DNA from: Piscinibacter sp047602365
GTDB lineage: Bacteria > Pseudomonadota > Gammaproteobacteria > Burkholderiales > Burkholderiaceae_C
Length of the DNA: 64,000 bases
Direction: 5' to 3'
NCBI GenBank assembly: GCA_047602365.1
Contig: JASGHM010000002.1
Span: forward strand, 1,922,001-1,986,000
In this document: positions 9,590 to 20,041 of the stretch, in pieces
Layout of the letters: each line of letters begins with the position of its first letter
How positions within the stretch are numbered: the first letter of the stretch is position 1
Made by a program: the position numbers and the translations under genes
Notes under the pieces: generated by a model
Databases searched by the model: none
What the model saw: only the letters and a program-made list of their open reading frames with translations
What the model was told of the DNA's origin: nothing

Positions 9590-10078
9590 ATGAACAACAA
9601 GCTCATTCAAGCGGGCATCGCGGGCTTCGCGCTCGGTGCGGCGCTGCTCGCCGCACCGGCGGCGATGGCACAGGCGGGCCCCGGCCCCGACGGCTTGATC
9701 AAGGTGCGCAGCGCCTACCCGATGGACGAGACCGTGTCACGCCTGCGCCGCGACATCGAGGCCAAGGGCATCCTGTTCTTCCAGGCGGTCGACCAGGCCG
9801 CGCTGGCGAAGAACGCCGGCATCACGCTGCGCCCGTCGACGCTGCTGACCTTCGGCAACCCGCCGCTGGGCGCGCAGTTCCTCACCGCCAACCCCTACGC
9901 CGGGCTCGACTGGCCGGTGCGCCTGCTGGTGCTGCAGGACGAGGCCGGCGGTGTCTGGGCGGCCTACACCGACTTCGCCTGGATCGCCCGCCGCCACGGC
10001 ATCACCGACCGCAGCGAGCAGTTCGCCACCGCGAGCAGCGTGGTCGATTCGATCACCTCGACGATCCGCGCGCGCTGA
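9590..10078 (+). CDS. Secreted DUF302-domain protein
   Basis: 162 residues. A clear Sec signal peptide ends near APAAMAQA. The mature part matches the DUF302 family, with the typical opening IKVRSAYPMDETVSRLRRDI, the central LTFGNPPLGAQ and the ending YTDFAWIARRHGI. DUF302 proteins are small single-domain proteins of unknown function, often exported and found near redox or metal-stress genes. It follows the cupin gene by 22 bases and is presumably co-transcribed with it. Confidence 0.88.
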   Translation: MNNKLIQAGIAGFALGAALLAAPAAMAQAGPGPDGLIKVRSAYPMDETVSRLRRDIEAKGILFFQAVDQAALAKNAGITLRPSTLLTFGNPPLGAQFLTANPYAGLDWPVRLLVLQDEAGGVWAAYTDFAWIARRHGITDRSEQFATASSVVDSITSTIRAR

Positions 10079-10143
10079 AGCGCCGTCGACGCGGCCGGTG
10101 CCGAGCCGCGCCGGCCGCGCCCCCCCCGAACCAGGAGACAGAC

Positions 10144-11532
10144 ATGCCCACGCCCTGCGACGCGATCGTCATCGGCAGCGGCCAGGCCGGCCCCTTCCTC
10201 GCCGCCCGGCTGGCCGAGGCCGGCCAGCGCACCGTGCTGATCGAGCGCGAACACCTCGGCGGCACCTGCGTCAACGACGGCTGCATCCCGACCAAGGCGA
10301 TGGTCGCCAGCGCCCGCGCCGCCCACGTGGCGCGCCACGCCGCCGACTGGGGTGTGTCGGCCGGGCCGGTGCGCGTCGACATGGCGGCGGTGAAGGCGCG
10401 CAAGGACCGCGTCGTCGCGCACTCGGTCGACGGCCTGACGAAGTGGCTCGGCGGCATGCAGAACCTGACGCTGGTGCGTGCCCACGCGCGCTTCGTCGGC
10501 CCGCACGAGGTCGAGGCCGGCGGCAGCGTCTACAGCGCGCCGCGCATCTTCATCAACGTCGGCGGCCGCGCCGTGCTGCCCGACTGGCCCGGCATCGATC
10601 GTGTGCCGGTGCTGACCAACAGCTCGATGATGGCGCTGGACACCTTGCCCGAGCACCTGATCGTGGCCGGCGGCAGCTACATCGGGCTGGAGTTCGCGCA
10701 GATGTTCCGCCGCTTCGGCAGCCAGGTCACCGTGCTCGAGGTGGCCGAGCGGCTGATCGCCCGCGAGGACCCGGATGTCTCGCGCGAGGTGCAGGCCATC
10801 CTCGAGCGCGAGGGCGTCGCCTTCCACCTCGGCGTGCGCGACGTGCGTGTCGACGGCGCGCCGGGTGGCGGCCAGGTGCACGTGAGCCTGAGTGCCGGCG
10901 GCGTCGAGCGCGACGTCGAGGGCAGCCACCTGCTCGCCGCCGTCGGCCGCCGGCCCAACACCGCCGACCTCGGGCTGGAGCAGGCCGGCATCGCCACCGA
11001 TGCACGCGGCTTCATCCCGGTCGACGACGAGCTGCGCACGCGTGTGCCCGGCATCTGGGCGCTGGGTGACGTCAACGCACGCGGCGCCTTCACGCACACC
11101 TCGTACAACGACCACGAGATCGTCGCCGCCAACCTGCTGGCCGGTGTCACGCGCCGCGTCAGCCAGCGCATCCCGGCCTACGCGCTGTTCACCGATCCAC
11201 CGCTGGCGCGCATCGGCATGAGCGAAGCCGAGGCGCGTGCCTCGGGCCGCCCGGTGCTGGCCGGCATGCTGCCGATGACCCGCGTCGGCCGCGCGCGCGA
11301 ACGCGGCGAGACACAGGGCTTCATGAAGGTGCTGGTCGACGCGGCGAGCGAGCGCATCCTCGGCGCGGCGCTGCTGTGCATCGAAGGCGACGAGGTGATC
11401 CACACGCTGCTCGACACGATGTACGGCGACCTGCCTTACACCGTGATCCGCCAGGCGGTGCATATCCACCCCACGGTCAGCGAGCTGCTGCCCACGCTGC
11501 TCGGCCAGTTGCGGCCGCTGGAGCCGGCATGA
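10144..11532 (+). CDS. Pyridine nucleotide-disulfide oxidoreductase (mercuric reductase/lipoamide dehydrogenase family)
   Basis: 462 residues with the class I disulfide-reductase layout. FAD loop IGSGQAGPFLAARLAEAG lies near residue 10, and the redox-active disulfide is in GGTCVNDGCIPTKAM. A second Rossmann loop is VAGGSYIGLEFAQMFRRFGS, followed by the FAD motif GIWALGDV and a C-terminal dimerisation domain with HIHPTVSELLPTLL. There is no N-terminal HMA domain and no C-terminal vicinal Cys pair of MerA, so mercury reduction is unlikely. It probably reduces a low-molecular-weight disulfide or quinone. The egtB start overlaps its stop (ATGA), and ergothioneine genes follow, which suggests a redox role linked to that thiol. 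Confidence 0.87.
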   Translation: MPTPCDAIVIGSGQAGPFLAARLAEAGQRTVLIEREHLGGTCVNDGCIPTKAMVASARAAHVARHAADWGVSAGPVRVDMAAVKARKDRVVAHSVDGLTKWLGGMQNLTLVRAHARFVGPHEVEAGGSVYSAPRIFINVGGRAVLPDWPGIDRVPVLTNSSMMALDTLPEHLIVAGGSYIGLEFAQMFRRFGSQVTVLEVAERLIAREDPDVSREVQAILEREGVAFHLGVRDVRVDGAPGGGQVHVSLSAGGVERDVEGSHLLAAVGRRPNTADLGLEQAGIATDARGFIPVDDELRTRVPGIWALGDVNARGAFTHTSYNDHEIVAANLLAGVTRRVSQRIPAYALFTDPPLARIGMSEAEARASGRPVLAGMLPMTRVGRARERGETQGFMKVLVDAASERILGAALLCIEGDEVIHTLLDTMYGDLPYTVIRQAVHIHPTVSELLPTLLGQLRPLEPA

Positions 11533-12643
11533 GCGGGTTGTCCGTGCGCAGCTGCTCACCGCTGATGGCACGCTACCGCGACTGCCGCCACGCCACGCTG
11601 GCGCTGCTGGCCGGCCTGCACGAGGACGACCTGATCGCCCCCGCCGGCCCCGACGCGCACTCGCCGCTGTGGCACCTCGAGCACGTCACGCGCTGCTTCG
11701 AGACCCAGGTGCTGCCGCGTGCGCCGCGTACCGAGCCTGCAGCGGCGCGATCCCTGATCGGCCAGCTGCTGGCGCGGCGCCGGCGTGTCGACCTGGCGGT
11801 GGCCGCCTGGCTCGACGACGAACTCGATGCCGACGGCCAGGCGCGGCTCGCGCACGGCATGCAGCACGAGCAGCTGCACCAGGAGCAGATGCTGGTCGAC
11901 CTGCTGCAGCGTGCCGCGCGCCACCCGCAGCAGGCGGCCCGGCATGTCACGACGGTACCCCGTCCGCGCGTGCGCGCCGCCGCCGGCGACGGCTGGATCG
12001 CCTGCCCCGGCGGGCGTGTCGCCATCGGGCGCGACGAGGATGGCGTCAGCCTGCCCGCCGAACAACCGCGCCACGAACTGCTGCTGCGGCCGTTCGCGCT
12101 GGCGGCACGGCCGGTCAGCAACCGCGAGTGGTGCCAGTTCATCGCCGACGGCGGCTACCGGCGCGCCGACCTGTGGCAGCGCGACGGCTGGCAGCTGCTG
12201 CGTTCGCTGCGCTGGCAGGCACCGGCCTACTGGCGCAGCGGCGGCTCGGAGCCGGTGCAGGCGACGCTGGCCGGCGAGCTGCCGCTGGAGCCCGACGCGC
12301 CGGTCTGCCACATCGGCTGGTACGAGGCCGACGCCTATGCCCGCTGGGCCGGCAAGCGCCTGCCGACCGAAGCCGAGTGGGAGCACGCGACGCAATGCAC
12401 GCCCGCGCTGCGCCACGGCGAGGTGTGGGAATGGACACGCAGCGCCTGGGCCCCCTACCCCGGCTACCACGCACCGCATCACCCCGTCGGCGAGCACGAC
12501 GGCAAGTTCGAGCCCGGCCGCCTGGTGCTGCGCGGCGGCTCCTGCGCCACCCCGGTCACGCCGCTGCGCGCGACCTTCCGCCACTTTCTTCAACCCCAAC
12601 GGCGAGGCCACTACACCGGCGTGCGTCTCGCGGAGGACCGATC

Positions 12644-12647
<4 letters not shown>
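11529..12647 (+). CDS. egtB: Ergothioneine biosynthesis protein EgtB-like (sulfoxide synthase)
   Basis: 372 residues. An N-terminal DinB-like four-helix domain carries candidate iron ligands: His in SPLWHLEHV and the pair in HEQLHQEQM. The C-terminal formylglycine-generating-enzyme fold contains GWYEADAYARWAGKRLPTEA and ends with HYTGVRLAED. EgtB joins a sulfur donor (gamma-glutamylcysteine or cysteine) to hercynine using O2 and non-heme iron. The protein is shorter than the roughly 430 residues of many EgtB proteins but both domains are complete. Its ATG overlaps the flavoprotein stop and its stop overlaps the egtD ATG. A SenA-type selenium enzyme is less likely because egtD is the neighbour. 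Confidence 0.88.
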
Positions 12648-13634
<987 letters not shown>

Positions 13635-13639
<5 letters not shown>

Positions 13640-13686
13640 TGCAAACGTGATCCGTCGTTGACGAGCGCGTGAATCCCGCCGACCAG
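13635..13686 (+). promoter_or_regulatory. Second CGTGA repeat array and putative promoter
   Basis: CGTGA copies at 13635, 13646 and 13668 and CGTTGA at 13656 have exactly the spacing (11, 10, 12) of the copies at 8923-8956. TTGACG occurs at the same relative position, and ACCAGACT at 13682 matches ACCAAAGT at 8970. The flavoprotein ATG at 13697 is only about 10 bases past this last block and has no visible ribosome binding site, so the transcript may be nearly leaderless. Regulator not known. Confidence 0.5.
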
Positions 13687-13696
13687 ACTGCTTCCC

Positions 13697-15055
13697 ATGG
13701 ACACCCCACGTCAGATCGTCATCGTCGGCGGCGGCTTCGCCGGCACCACGCTGGCCCGCACGCTCGAGGCCCGGCTCCCCGCCGGCTGGCAGGTGGTGCT
13801 GGTCAGCGAGGAGAGCTACACCACCTTCAACCCGATGCTGGCCGAAGTGGTCGGCGCCTCGGTGTTCCCGGAGCACGTGGTCGCGCCGATCCGCCAGATG
13901 CTCAGCCGCAGCCGCTTCGTGATGGGCCGCGTCGTCGCGGTCGACACCACGCGGCGCACGCTGCAGGCAAGCACGCTGGCGGGACTGCAGACGATCGCCT
14001 ACGAGCACCTGGTGCTGGCCTTCGGCACGCGCGCCAACCTCGCGCTGGTGCCCGGCCTGGCCGAACATGCGCTGCCGCTGAAGCTGATCGGCGACGCGCT
14101 GCACATCCGCAACCGCGTGCTGCAGCGCATCGCGCGCATCGAGCTGGAGAGCGACCCGGTTCTGCGCCGGCGCCTCGGCCACATGGTGGTCGTCGGCGGC
14201 GGCTTCTCCGGGCGTCGAGGTGGCCGGCGAACTGGCCGACTTCCTTGCCGGCGCGCGGCGCTACTACCCGCGTGTGCACGCCGACGAACTGCGCGTGACG
14301 CTGCTGCAGGACGCCGAGCGCCTGCTGCTCGAGCTGCCCGCGGCACTGGGCCATGCGGCCGCGGCCTCGCTGCGCGCACGTGGCGTCGACGTGCGGCTGG
14401 GCTCGCGCGCCGCGCAGGTCGATGGCGACGGCGTCACGCTGGCCGACGGCACGCGCCTCGAATCGGCGACGCTGATCTGCACCATCGGCACACGCGCCAA
14501 TCCGCTGGCCGAACGCCTGGGCGTGACGCTGCAGCGCGGCCGCATCGAGACCGCGGCCGACCTGTCGGTGCCGGCCGCGCCTGGCGTGTGGGCGATCGGC
14601 GACTGCGCGCTGGTGCGCAACCACGCCGGCGACCGCCACCGCCCGGCCGAGGCCGGGCCTGCCGTGCCGGCGAGCTTCGCGCCACCGACGGCGCAGTTCG
14701 CGGTCGCGCAGGCGCAGGCGCTGGCGCACAACCTGCTCGCCCGCGATCGCCGGCCGGCCGACGCGAGCGCTTCGCCCACACCACGCGCGGAATGATGGCC
14801 ACCACTGGCCACCTGAAGGGCGTCGCGCAGGTCGCCGGCGTGCAGCTCAGCGGCCTGCCGGCCTGGCTGCTGTGGCGCGCCGTCTACCTGCTGCGCATGC
14901 CGACGCTGGGCCGCAAGCTGCGCATCTGGGTCGAGTGGACCTGGGGCATGTTCTTCCCCGCCGACATCACCCACCTGCGCTTCACGCGCACGCACGAGGC
15001 CGACGCCGACACGGCGCCCGCGCCCACCGCCTCCCTGTCCCGTCCCCACTCCTAG
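13697..15055 (+). pseudogene. NDH-2-like NAD(P)/FAD-dependent oxidoreductase, frame disrupted twice
   Basis: The N-terminal part (FAD loop IVIVGGGFAGTTLARTLEAR, then FNPMLAEVVGASVFPEHV) is typical of type II NADH dehydrogenase-like proteins. At about 14210 the frame breaks inside GGGFSG: one extra G in a GGG run moves VEVAGELADFLAG into the next frame. That frame carries the FAD motif GVWAIGDCALV and stops near 14793. Around 14755-14770 the original frame resumes with RFAHTTRGMMATTGHLKG and the C-terminal membrane-binding end (AWLLWRAVYLLRMP). The total length is a multiple of three, so one insertion plus one compensating deletion explains it. Sequencing error or real inactivation cannot be separated here. 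Confidence 0.85.
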
Positions 15056-15064
15056 GAAGACACC

Positions 15065-15847
15065 ATGCTTCAGCAGAAATCCGCCATCGTCACCGGCTCC
15101 ACCAGCGGCATCGGGCTGGGCATCGCCCGCGCCCTCGCGCAGCAGGGCGCCGACATCCTGCTCAACGGCTTCGGCAACGCCGACGAGATCGAGTTCACGC
15201 GCGCCGAGATGCAGCGTCAGTTCGGCGTCAAGGTGCGCCACTCGGGCGCCGACATGAGCCAGCCCGAGCAGATCCGTGCGATGGCCGCGCTGGCCCTGGC
15301 CGAGTTCGGCAAGGTCGACATCGTCGTCAACAACGCCGGCATCCAGCATGTCGCGCCGGTCGAGGACTTCGACGACGCGAAGTGGGACGCGGTGCTGGCG
15401 ATCAACCTGTCCTCGGCCTTCCACCTGATCAAGGCGGTGGTGCCGGGCATGAAGACGCGCCGCTTCGGCCGCATCATCAACGTCGCCTCGGCGCACGGGC
15501 TGACCGCGTCGCCGTTCAAGTCGGCCTACGTGGCGGCCAAGCACGGCATGGTCGGGCTGTCGAAGACGGTCGCCGTCGAGCTGGCCGAGTTCGGCATCAC
15601 CGCCAACACCATCTGCCCCGGCTACGTGAAGACGCCGCTGGTCGACAGGCAGATCGCCGACCAGGCCCGCGCGCACGGCATCTCGCCCGAGCAGGTGGTG
15701 CGCGACGTGATGCTGTCGCACCAGGCGCGCAAGGAGTTCGTGCGCGTCGAGGAGCTGGCCGCGCTGGCGGTGTTCCTCGCCTCCGACGCCGCCGCCTCGA
15801 TGACCGGCACCGCGCTGGCCATGGACGGTGGCTGGACGCTGCACTGA
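15065..15847 (+). CDS. bdhA: D-3-hydroxybutyrate dehydrogenase
   Basis: 260 residues, the classical SDR length. It has the NAD loop TGSTSGIGLGIARALA, the NNAGIQHVAP segment, catalytic Ser in INVASAHGL, YVAAKHGMVGL with the YxxxK pair, and the C-terminal AMDGGWTLH. This combination is characteristic of BdhA, which interconverts 3-hydroxybutyrate and acetoacetate in polyhydroxybutyrate breakdown. Only nine bases separate it from the preceding flavoprotein gene. A patatin-like gene follows after the sigma factor; BdhA-patatin neighbourhoods are common in Burkholderiales. Confidence 0.93.
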   Translation: MLQQKSAIVTGSTSGIGLGIARALAQQGADILLNGFGNADEIEFTRAEMQRQFGVKVRHSGADMSQPEQIRAMAALALAEFGKVDIVVNNAGIQHVAPVEDFDDAKWDAVLAINLSSAFHLIKAVVPGMKTRRFGRIINVASAHGLTASPFKSAYVAAKHGMVGLSKTVAVELAEFGITANTICPGYVKTPLVDRQIADQARAHGISPEQVVRDVMLSHQARKEFVRVEELAALAVFLASDAAASMTGTALAMDGGWTLH

Positions 15848-15869
15848 CCCTCTTCGCCGGAGCACTGCC

Positions 15870-16445
15870 ATGCACGACTACGCCGAGCAACTCGTCGCGC
15901 TGCGCCCCATGCTCGTGCGCATGGCGCACCAGCGCCTGCGCAACGACGCCTGGGTCGAGGACGCGGTGTCCGACACCCTGGTGGCCGCCCTCGAGAACGC
16001 CAGCGGCTTCGCCGGCCGCGCGCAGCTGCGCACCTGGGTGGTCGGCATCCTGAAGCACAAGCTGGTCGACCAGATCCGCCGCCACACGCGCGAGTGCCAG
16101 ATGCACGAGAGTGCCGACGCCGAGGAGTTCGATGTCGCGCACGCGGCCGACGCCGCCGACGGCGCGCCCGAGGCACCCGCCGACTGGGGCGACCCGCAGG
16201 AGCGGCTGAGCCGGCGCCAGTTCATGACGCAGTTCGAGCAGGTGATCCGCCAGCTGCCCGCGCAGCAGGGGCGCGCCTTCGTGATGCGCAACTGGATGGA
16301 GGCCGAGACCGAGGACATCTGCAGCGAGCTCGGCGTGACCGCCAACCACCTGGCAGTGATCCTGCACCGCGCCCGCCAGCGCCTGCGCGGCGCGTTGCGC
16401 ATCCACGCGCTGCCCACCGGCACGGCGCTTGCGCGTGCCGCCTGA
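15870..16445 (+). CDS. RNA polymerase sigma-70 family (ECF-type) factor
   Basis: 191 residues. Sigma region 2 is at about 8-75, with DAWVEDAVSDTLVAALEN and LRTWVVGILKHKLVDQIRR; an acidic linker follows. Region 4 is at the C-terminus, with QQGRAFVMRNWMEAETEDIC and the helix-turn-helix ELGVTANHLAVILHRARQRL. This two-domain form is an ECF-like sigma factor. There is no adjacent anti-sigma gene, unlike the second sigma factor at 39.2-39.7 kb. It is in the same direction as bdhA (22-base gap) and the patatin gene (20-base gap), so it is probably part of that operon. Target promoters are unknown. Confidence 0.88.
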   Translation: MHDYAEQLVALRPMLVRMAHQRLRNDAWVEDAVSDTLVAALENASGFAGRAQLRTWVVGILKHKLVDQIRRHTRECQMHESADAEEFDVAHAADAADGAPEAPADWGDPQERLSRRQFMTQFEQVIRQLPAQQGRAFVMRNWMEAETEDICSELGVTANHLAVILHRARQRLRGALRIHALPTGTALARAA

Positions 16446-16465
16446 ATCCACCACCGAAGACCAAC

Positions 16466-17620
16466 ATGGCCAAGAACCGCCGATCCGCCCCGCTGCCCTC
16501 CGACGATGTCAGCCCGCTGCCCGCACGCCGCCGTCCCGAGCTGCCCGGGCAGGTCGTGCTGGTGCTGCAGGGCGGCGGCGCGCTGGGCGCCTACCAGCTC
16601 GGTGTCTACGAGGCACTGCACGAGGCCGGCATCGAACCCGACTGGGTGATCGGCACCTCGATCGGCGCGATCAACGCCTCGCTGATCGCCGGCAACCCGC
16701 CGGAGCGGCGCATGGCGCGGCTGCACGGCTTCTGGGACCAGATGCAGGCGGCGCTCGGCAGCGCCTCGGCCTTCGACTGGCTGGGCCTGGGCAACACGGC
16801 CGCCAACCTGGCGACGGTGTGGCGCGGCATCCCGAACTTCTTCACCCCCAACCTGCACGCGCTGCGCGGCTCGGCGGCGCCGCTGGGCGTCGAGTCGGCG
16901 GCCTACTACAGCACCGCGCCGCTGCGCGAGACGCTGCTCGAGCTGGTCGACTTCGACTACCTGTGCGAGTGCCGCACGCGCATGACGGTCGGCGCGGTCA
17001 ACGTGCTCAGCGGCGCGATGCGCTACTTCGACACGCGCAAGGAGCGCCTGTCGGTCGAGCATGTGATGGCCTCGGGCGCGCTGCCGCCGGCCTTCGGCGC
17101 GATCCGCATCGACGGCGAGCCCTACTGGGACGGCGGCATCTACTCGAACACGCCGATCGAGGCGGTGCTCGACGACAAGCCGCGGCGCGACTCGCTGATC
17201 TTCGCGGTCAACGTCTGGCACCAGCAGGGCCCCGAGCCGGAGTCGATCTGGCAGGTGATGGGCCGGCAGAAGGACATCCAGTACGCCAGCCGCGCCGACA
17301 GCCACATCGCGCGGCAGAAGCAGATCCACAAGCTGCGCCACGTGATCCGCGAACTGCAGCAGCAGATCCCGCCGTCGCGGCGCGACGATCCGAAGGTGCG
17401 CGAGCTGGCCTCCTGGGGCTGCGGCACGACCATGCACGTCGCCCACCTGGTCGCGCCGCGCCTGGACGGCGAGGACCACACCAAGGACATCGACTTCACG
17501 CCGGCCGGCGTGCGCGCGCGCCGCCAGGCCGGTTATGCCGACACGCTGCGCATGGTCGAGCGCAGCCCCTGGCGCTCGGCCAGCAGCGACCCGATCGAGG
17601 GTGTCATCGAACACGTCTGA
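16466..17620 (+). CDS. Patatin-like phospholipase (DUF3734-type)
   Basis: 384 residues without a signal peptide. The patatin fold shows the oxyanion loop LVLQGGGALGAYQLG, the nucleophile elbow GTSIGA and the catalytic Asp in WDGGIYSNTP. The C-terminal roughly 90 residues (with AYADTLRM-like RRQAGYADTLRMV) match the DUF3734 extension. The Ser-Asp dyad is complete, so it is likely an active lipid acyl hydrolase in the cytoplasm or at the inner membrane. Its closeness to bdhA suggests a link to polyhydroxybutyrate or membrane lipid turnover, as in related genomes; this is inference. Confidence 0.9.
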   Translation: MAKNRRSAPLPSDDVSPLPARRRPELPGQVVLVLQGGGALGAYQLGVYEALHEAGIEPDWVIGTSIGAINASLIAGNPPERRMARLHGFWDQMQAALGSASAFDWLGLGNTAANLATVWRGIPNFFTPNLHALRGSAAPLGVESAAYYSTAPLRETLLELVDFDYLCECRTRMTVGAVNVLSGAMRYFDTRKERLSVEHVMASGALPPAFGAIRIDGEPYWDGGIYSNTPIEAVLDDKPRRDSLIFAVNVWHQQGPEPESIWQVMGRQKDIQYASRADSHIARQKQIHKLRHVIRELQQQIPPSRRDDPKVRELASWGCGTTMHVAHLVAPRLDGEDHTKDIDFTPAGVRARRQAGYADTLRMVERSPWRSASSDPIEGVIEHV

Positions 17621-17627
17621 GGCCGCC

Positions 17628-18275
17628 GTGATCCACGACATCGAGACCCTGCTGGCGAACAACCGCAGCTTCGTCGCCGAGCAGCTGCGCGCCGACCCGG
17701 CCTACTTCGAGCGCCTGGCCGAGGGCCAGCACCCGGAGTTCCTGTGGATCGGCTGCTCGGACAGCCGCGTCGGCCCGGACCGTCTGACCGGCACCCACCC
17801 GGGCGACATGTTCGTGCACCGCAACATCGCCAACCTGGTGGTCAGCACCGACATCAACCTGCTGTCGGTGCTGCAGTACGCCGTCGAGGTGCTGAAGGTG
17901 CACCAGGTGATCGTCTGCGGCCACTACGGCTGCGGCGGCGTGCACGCGGCGATGGGCGAGGCCTCGCACGGGCTGATCGACCACTGGCTGCGGCTGGTCA
18001 AGGACACCCAGCAGGTGCACTGGCGCGAGCTGGCGCCGCTGGACGAGGCGGCGCGCTTCCGCCGCCTGGTCGAACTCAACGTCATCGAGCAGGTGCACCA
18101 GCTCGGCCGCACCAGCATCGTCCGCCAGGCCTGGCAGCGCGGCCAGCCGCTGCGCATCCACGGCTGGGTGTTCGACATCGCCAGCGGCCACATCCAGCCG
18201 CAGACGCGCATGATCGGCGACGAGCAGGCGCTGCAGTCGATCTGCCGCTTCCACAACGGCGTGGTCGGCCATTGA
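17628..18275 (+). CDS. Beta-class carbonic anhydrase
   Basis: 215 residues starting from GTG, seven bases after the patatin stop. Zinc-site residues are all present: Cys43, Asp45 and Arg47 in GCSDSRVG, and His99 and Cys102 in CGHYGCGG. HRNIANLVV is also a beta-CA hallmark. The enzyme interconverts CO2 and bicarbonate, supplying carboxylases or helping pH control. It is in the same direction as, and tightly spaced with, the patatin and YeeE/YedE genes, so co-transcription is likely. Confidence 0.93.
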   Translation: MIHDIETLLANNRSFVAEQLRADPAYFERLAEGQHPEFLWIGCSDSRVGPDRLTGTHPGDMFVHRNIANLVVSTDINLLSVLQYAVEVLKVHQVIVCGHYGCGGVHAAMGEASHGLIDHWLRLVKDTQQVHWRELAPLDEAARFRRLVELNVIEQVHQLGRTSIVRQAWQRGQPLRIHGWVFDIASGHIQPQTRMIGDEQALQSICRFHNGVVGH

Positions 18276-18287
18276 GCGGAGGACACG

Positions 18288-19265
18288 ATGGACATCATGC
18301 CGGCCTCGGCCGCCTTCGCGATCGCGCTGCTGTGCGCGGCGACCATGGGCTTCGCGATCCAGCGCGGCGCCACCTGCACCGTTGCCGCGGTCGACGAGCT
18401 GCTCGGCAAACGCAGCGCGAACCGCCTGCTCGCCTTCGGCGAGGCCGCGCTGTGGGTCGCTGGCGGCCTGCTCGCCGCGCGTGCCGCCGGCCTGCTGCCG
18501 CAACTGCCGCCGGGGTATGCGATCAGCCGCTGGACCCTGCTCGGCGGTGCCCTGCTCGGCCTCGGCGCGTGGTTGAACCGCGCCTGCGTGTTCGGCGCGA
18601 TCGCGCGGCTGGGCTCGGGCGAGTGGGCCTATGCGGCCACGCCGCTGGGCTTCTACCTCGGCTGCCTGGCAGTGCCGTGGCTGTTCGCGCCGCCGGCGCC
18701 GCAGCCGCTGCACGGCGGCTCGCCGGTGCTCGCCGCGCCGGCCCTCGCGCTCGGCGCCTTCGCCGTCTTCGCCACGTGGCGGCTGCTGCGCGCGCTGCGC
18801 CACGGCGGGCTGCGGCGCTGGCGCGAAAGGGTCTGGGCGCCGCACGCGGCGACCACGGTGATCGGCATCAGCTTCCTGGTCATGCTGTTGCTCGTCGGTG
18901 CCTGGGCCTACACCGATGCGCTGGCCGCGCTGGCGCATGGCATGACCGCCAGCCTGCCGGCACGGCTGGTGCTGGCCGCCGCGCTGCTCGGCGGCGCCGT
19001 CTGGGGAGGCTGGACGGCCGGCCGATTCCGCGCGACGCGGATCCGCGCGCGCGAGCTGCTGCGCTGCACCGCCGGCGGTGCGCTGATGGGTGCGGGCACG
19101 CTGCTGATCCCGGGCAGCAACGACGGCCTGATCCTGGTCGGCATGCCGCTGCTGTGGCCTTATGCCTGGGTCGGCTTCGCGACGATGTGCGTGGCGATCG
19201 CGCTGGCCCGCCAGGCTTTCTCACATTTCGATCACGCACGCGAGCGCGCCGCGGCCGCTTCCTAG
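18288..19265 (+). CDS. YeeE/YedE-family sulfur-compound membrane transporter
   Basis: 325 residues, mostly hydrophobic, with around nine predicted membrane segments. Family motifs include GFAIQRGATCT with a conserved Cys, NRACVFGAIARLGSGEW with another, and the late GAGTLLIPGSNDGL. Characterised YeeE proteins import thiosulfate, passing it along conserved Cys residues; other members carry other sulfur or selenium species. The substrate here is unproven. The gene follows the carbonic anhydrase by 12 bases. A sulfur role would fit the ergothioneine genes a few kilobases upstream. Confidence 0.85.
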   Translation: MDIMPASAAFAIALLCAATMGFAIQRGATCTVAAVDELLGKRSANRLLAFGEAALWVAGGLLAARAAGLLPQLPPGYAISRWTLLGGALLGLGAWLNRACVFGAIARLGSGEWAYAATPLGFYLGCLAVPWLFAPPAPQPLHGGSPVLAAPALALGAFAVFATWRLLRALRHGGLRRWRERVWAPHAATTVIGISFLVMLLLVGAWAYTDALAALAHGMTASLPARLVLAAALLGGAVWGGWTAGRFRATRIRARELLRCTAGGALMGAGTLLIPGSNDGLILVGMPLLWPYAWVGFATMCVAIALARQAFSHFDHARERAAAAS

Positions 19266-19274
19266 AATGACTCC

Positions 19275-20021
19275 ATGGTCATGCAGGTCAACCCGGCCAG
19301 GGCCGGCGCCACGCGACGCGTGCTGGTGATCGAGGACGATCCCGATATCGGCCGCCTCGTCACGCTGCAGCTCGCCGAGCTGGGTTGCGAATGCCGGCTG
19401 GTCGACGACGGCGTGACCGGCCTGGCGGAGGCGCAGGAGGGCCGCTACGACCTGGTCATCCTCGACCTGATGCTGCCGCGCATGGACGGCCTGCAGATCT
19501 GCCGGCGGCTGCGCGCGGCCGAGCAGCACACGCCGATCCTGATGCTGACCGCCAAGTCCTCCGAGCTCGACCGCGTGCTCGGGCTCGAGCTCGGCGCCGA
19601 CGACTACCTGACCAAGCCGTTCAGCATGCTCGAGCTGGCCGCACGCGTGAAGGGCGTGTTCCGTCGTGCCGAGGTGGTGGCCGCCACCCGCGCGCAGGAC
19701 ACCGCGCAGGCCCAGCTGATCGAGCAGGGCGCGCTGCGCATCGACCTGCAGCGGCACGAGGCGCGGCTGCAGGGCCAGCCGGTCGAGCTGACGGCCAAGG
19801 AGTTCGAGCTGCTGGCGCATTTCGCGCGTGCTCCGGGCCGCGTGTTCACGCGCGCGCAGCTGCTCGACCAGGTCTGGGGCTACCACCACAGCGGCTACGA
19901 GCACACCGTCAACTCGCACATCAACCGGCTGCGCAGCAAGATCGAGCGCGACCCCGGCAACCCGGAGTTCATCCAGACCGTCTGGGGCGTGGGCTACCGG
20001 TTCGCCGAACGCAGCAGCTGA
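19275..20021 (+). CDS. OmpR/PhoB-family response regulator
   Basis: 248 residues. The receiver domain (about 14-130) has the acidic pair in VIEDDPD, phospho-acceptor Asp64 in LVILDLMLPRMDG, Thr in LMLTAKS and the switch Lys in DDYLTKPFS. The C-terminal winged helix has LTAKEFELLAHFARAPG, RVFTRAQLLDQVWG and VNSHINRLRSKIERDP. It is followed directly by a histidine kinase gene. A pair of CGTGA repeats (reverse orientation, 11 bases apart at 19221-19236) lies 40-55 bases before its start, as might be expected for autoregulation. Confidence 0.95.
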   Translation: MVMQVNPARAGATRRVLVIEDDPDIGRLVTLQLAELGCECRLVDDGVTGLAEAQEGRYDLVILDLMLPRMDGLQICRRLRAAEQHTPILMLTAKSSELDRVLGLELGADDYLTKPFSMLELAARVKGVFRRAEVVAATRAQDTAQAQLIEQGALRIDLQRHEARLQGQPVELTAKEFELLAHFARAPGRVFTRAQLLDQVWGYHHSGYEHTVNSHINRLRSKIERDPGNPEFIQTVWGVGYRFAERSS

Positions 20022-20041
20022 GCGCGCGGCGATGGAACTCT

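Noticed and set aside
10144..11532. Mercuric reductase MerA
   Set aside because: No heavy-metal-binding N-terminal domain, no C-terminal Cys pair and no mer genes nearby.
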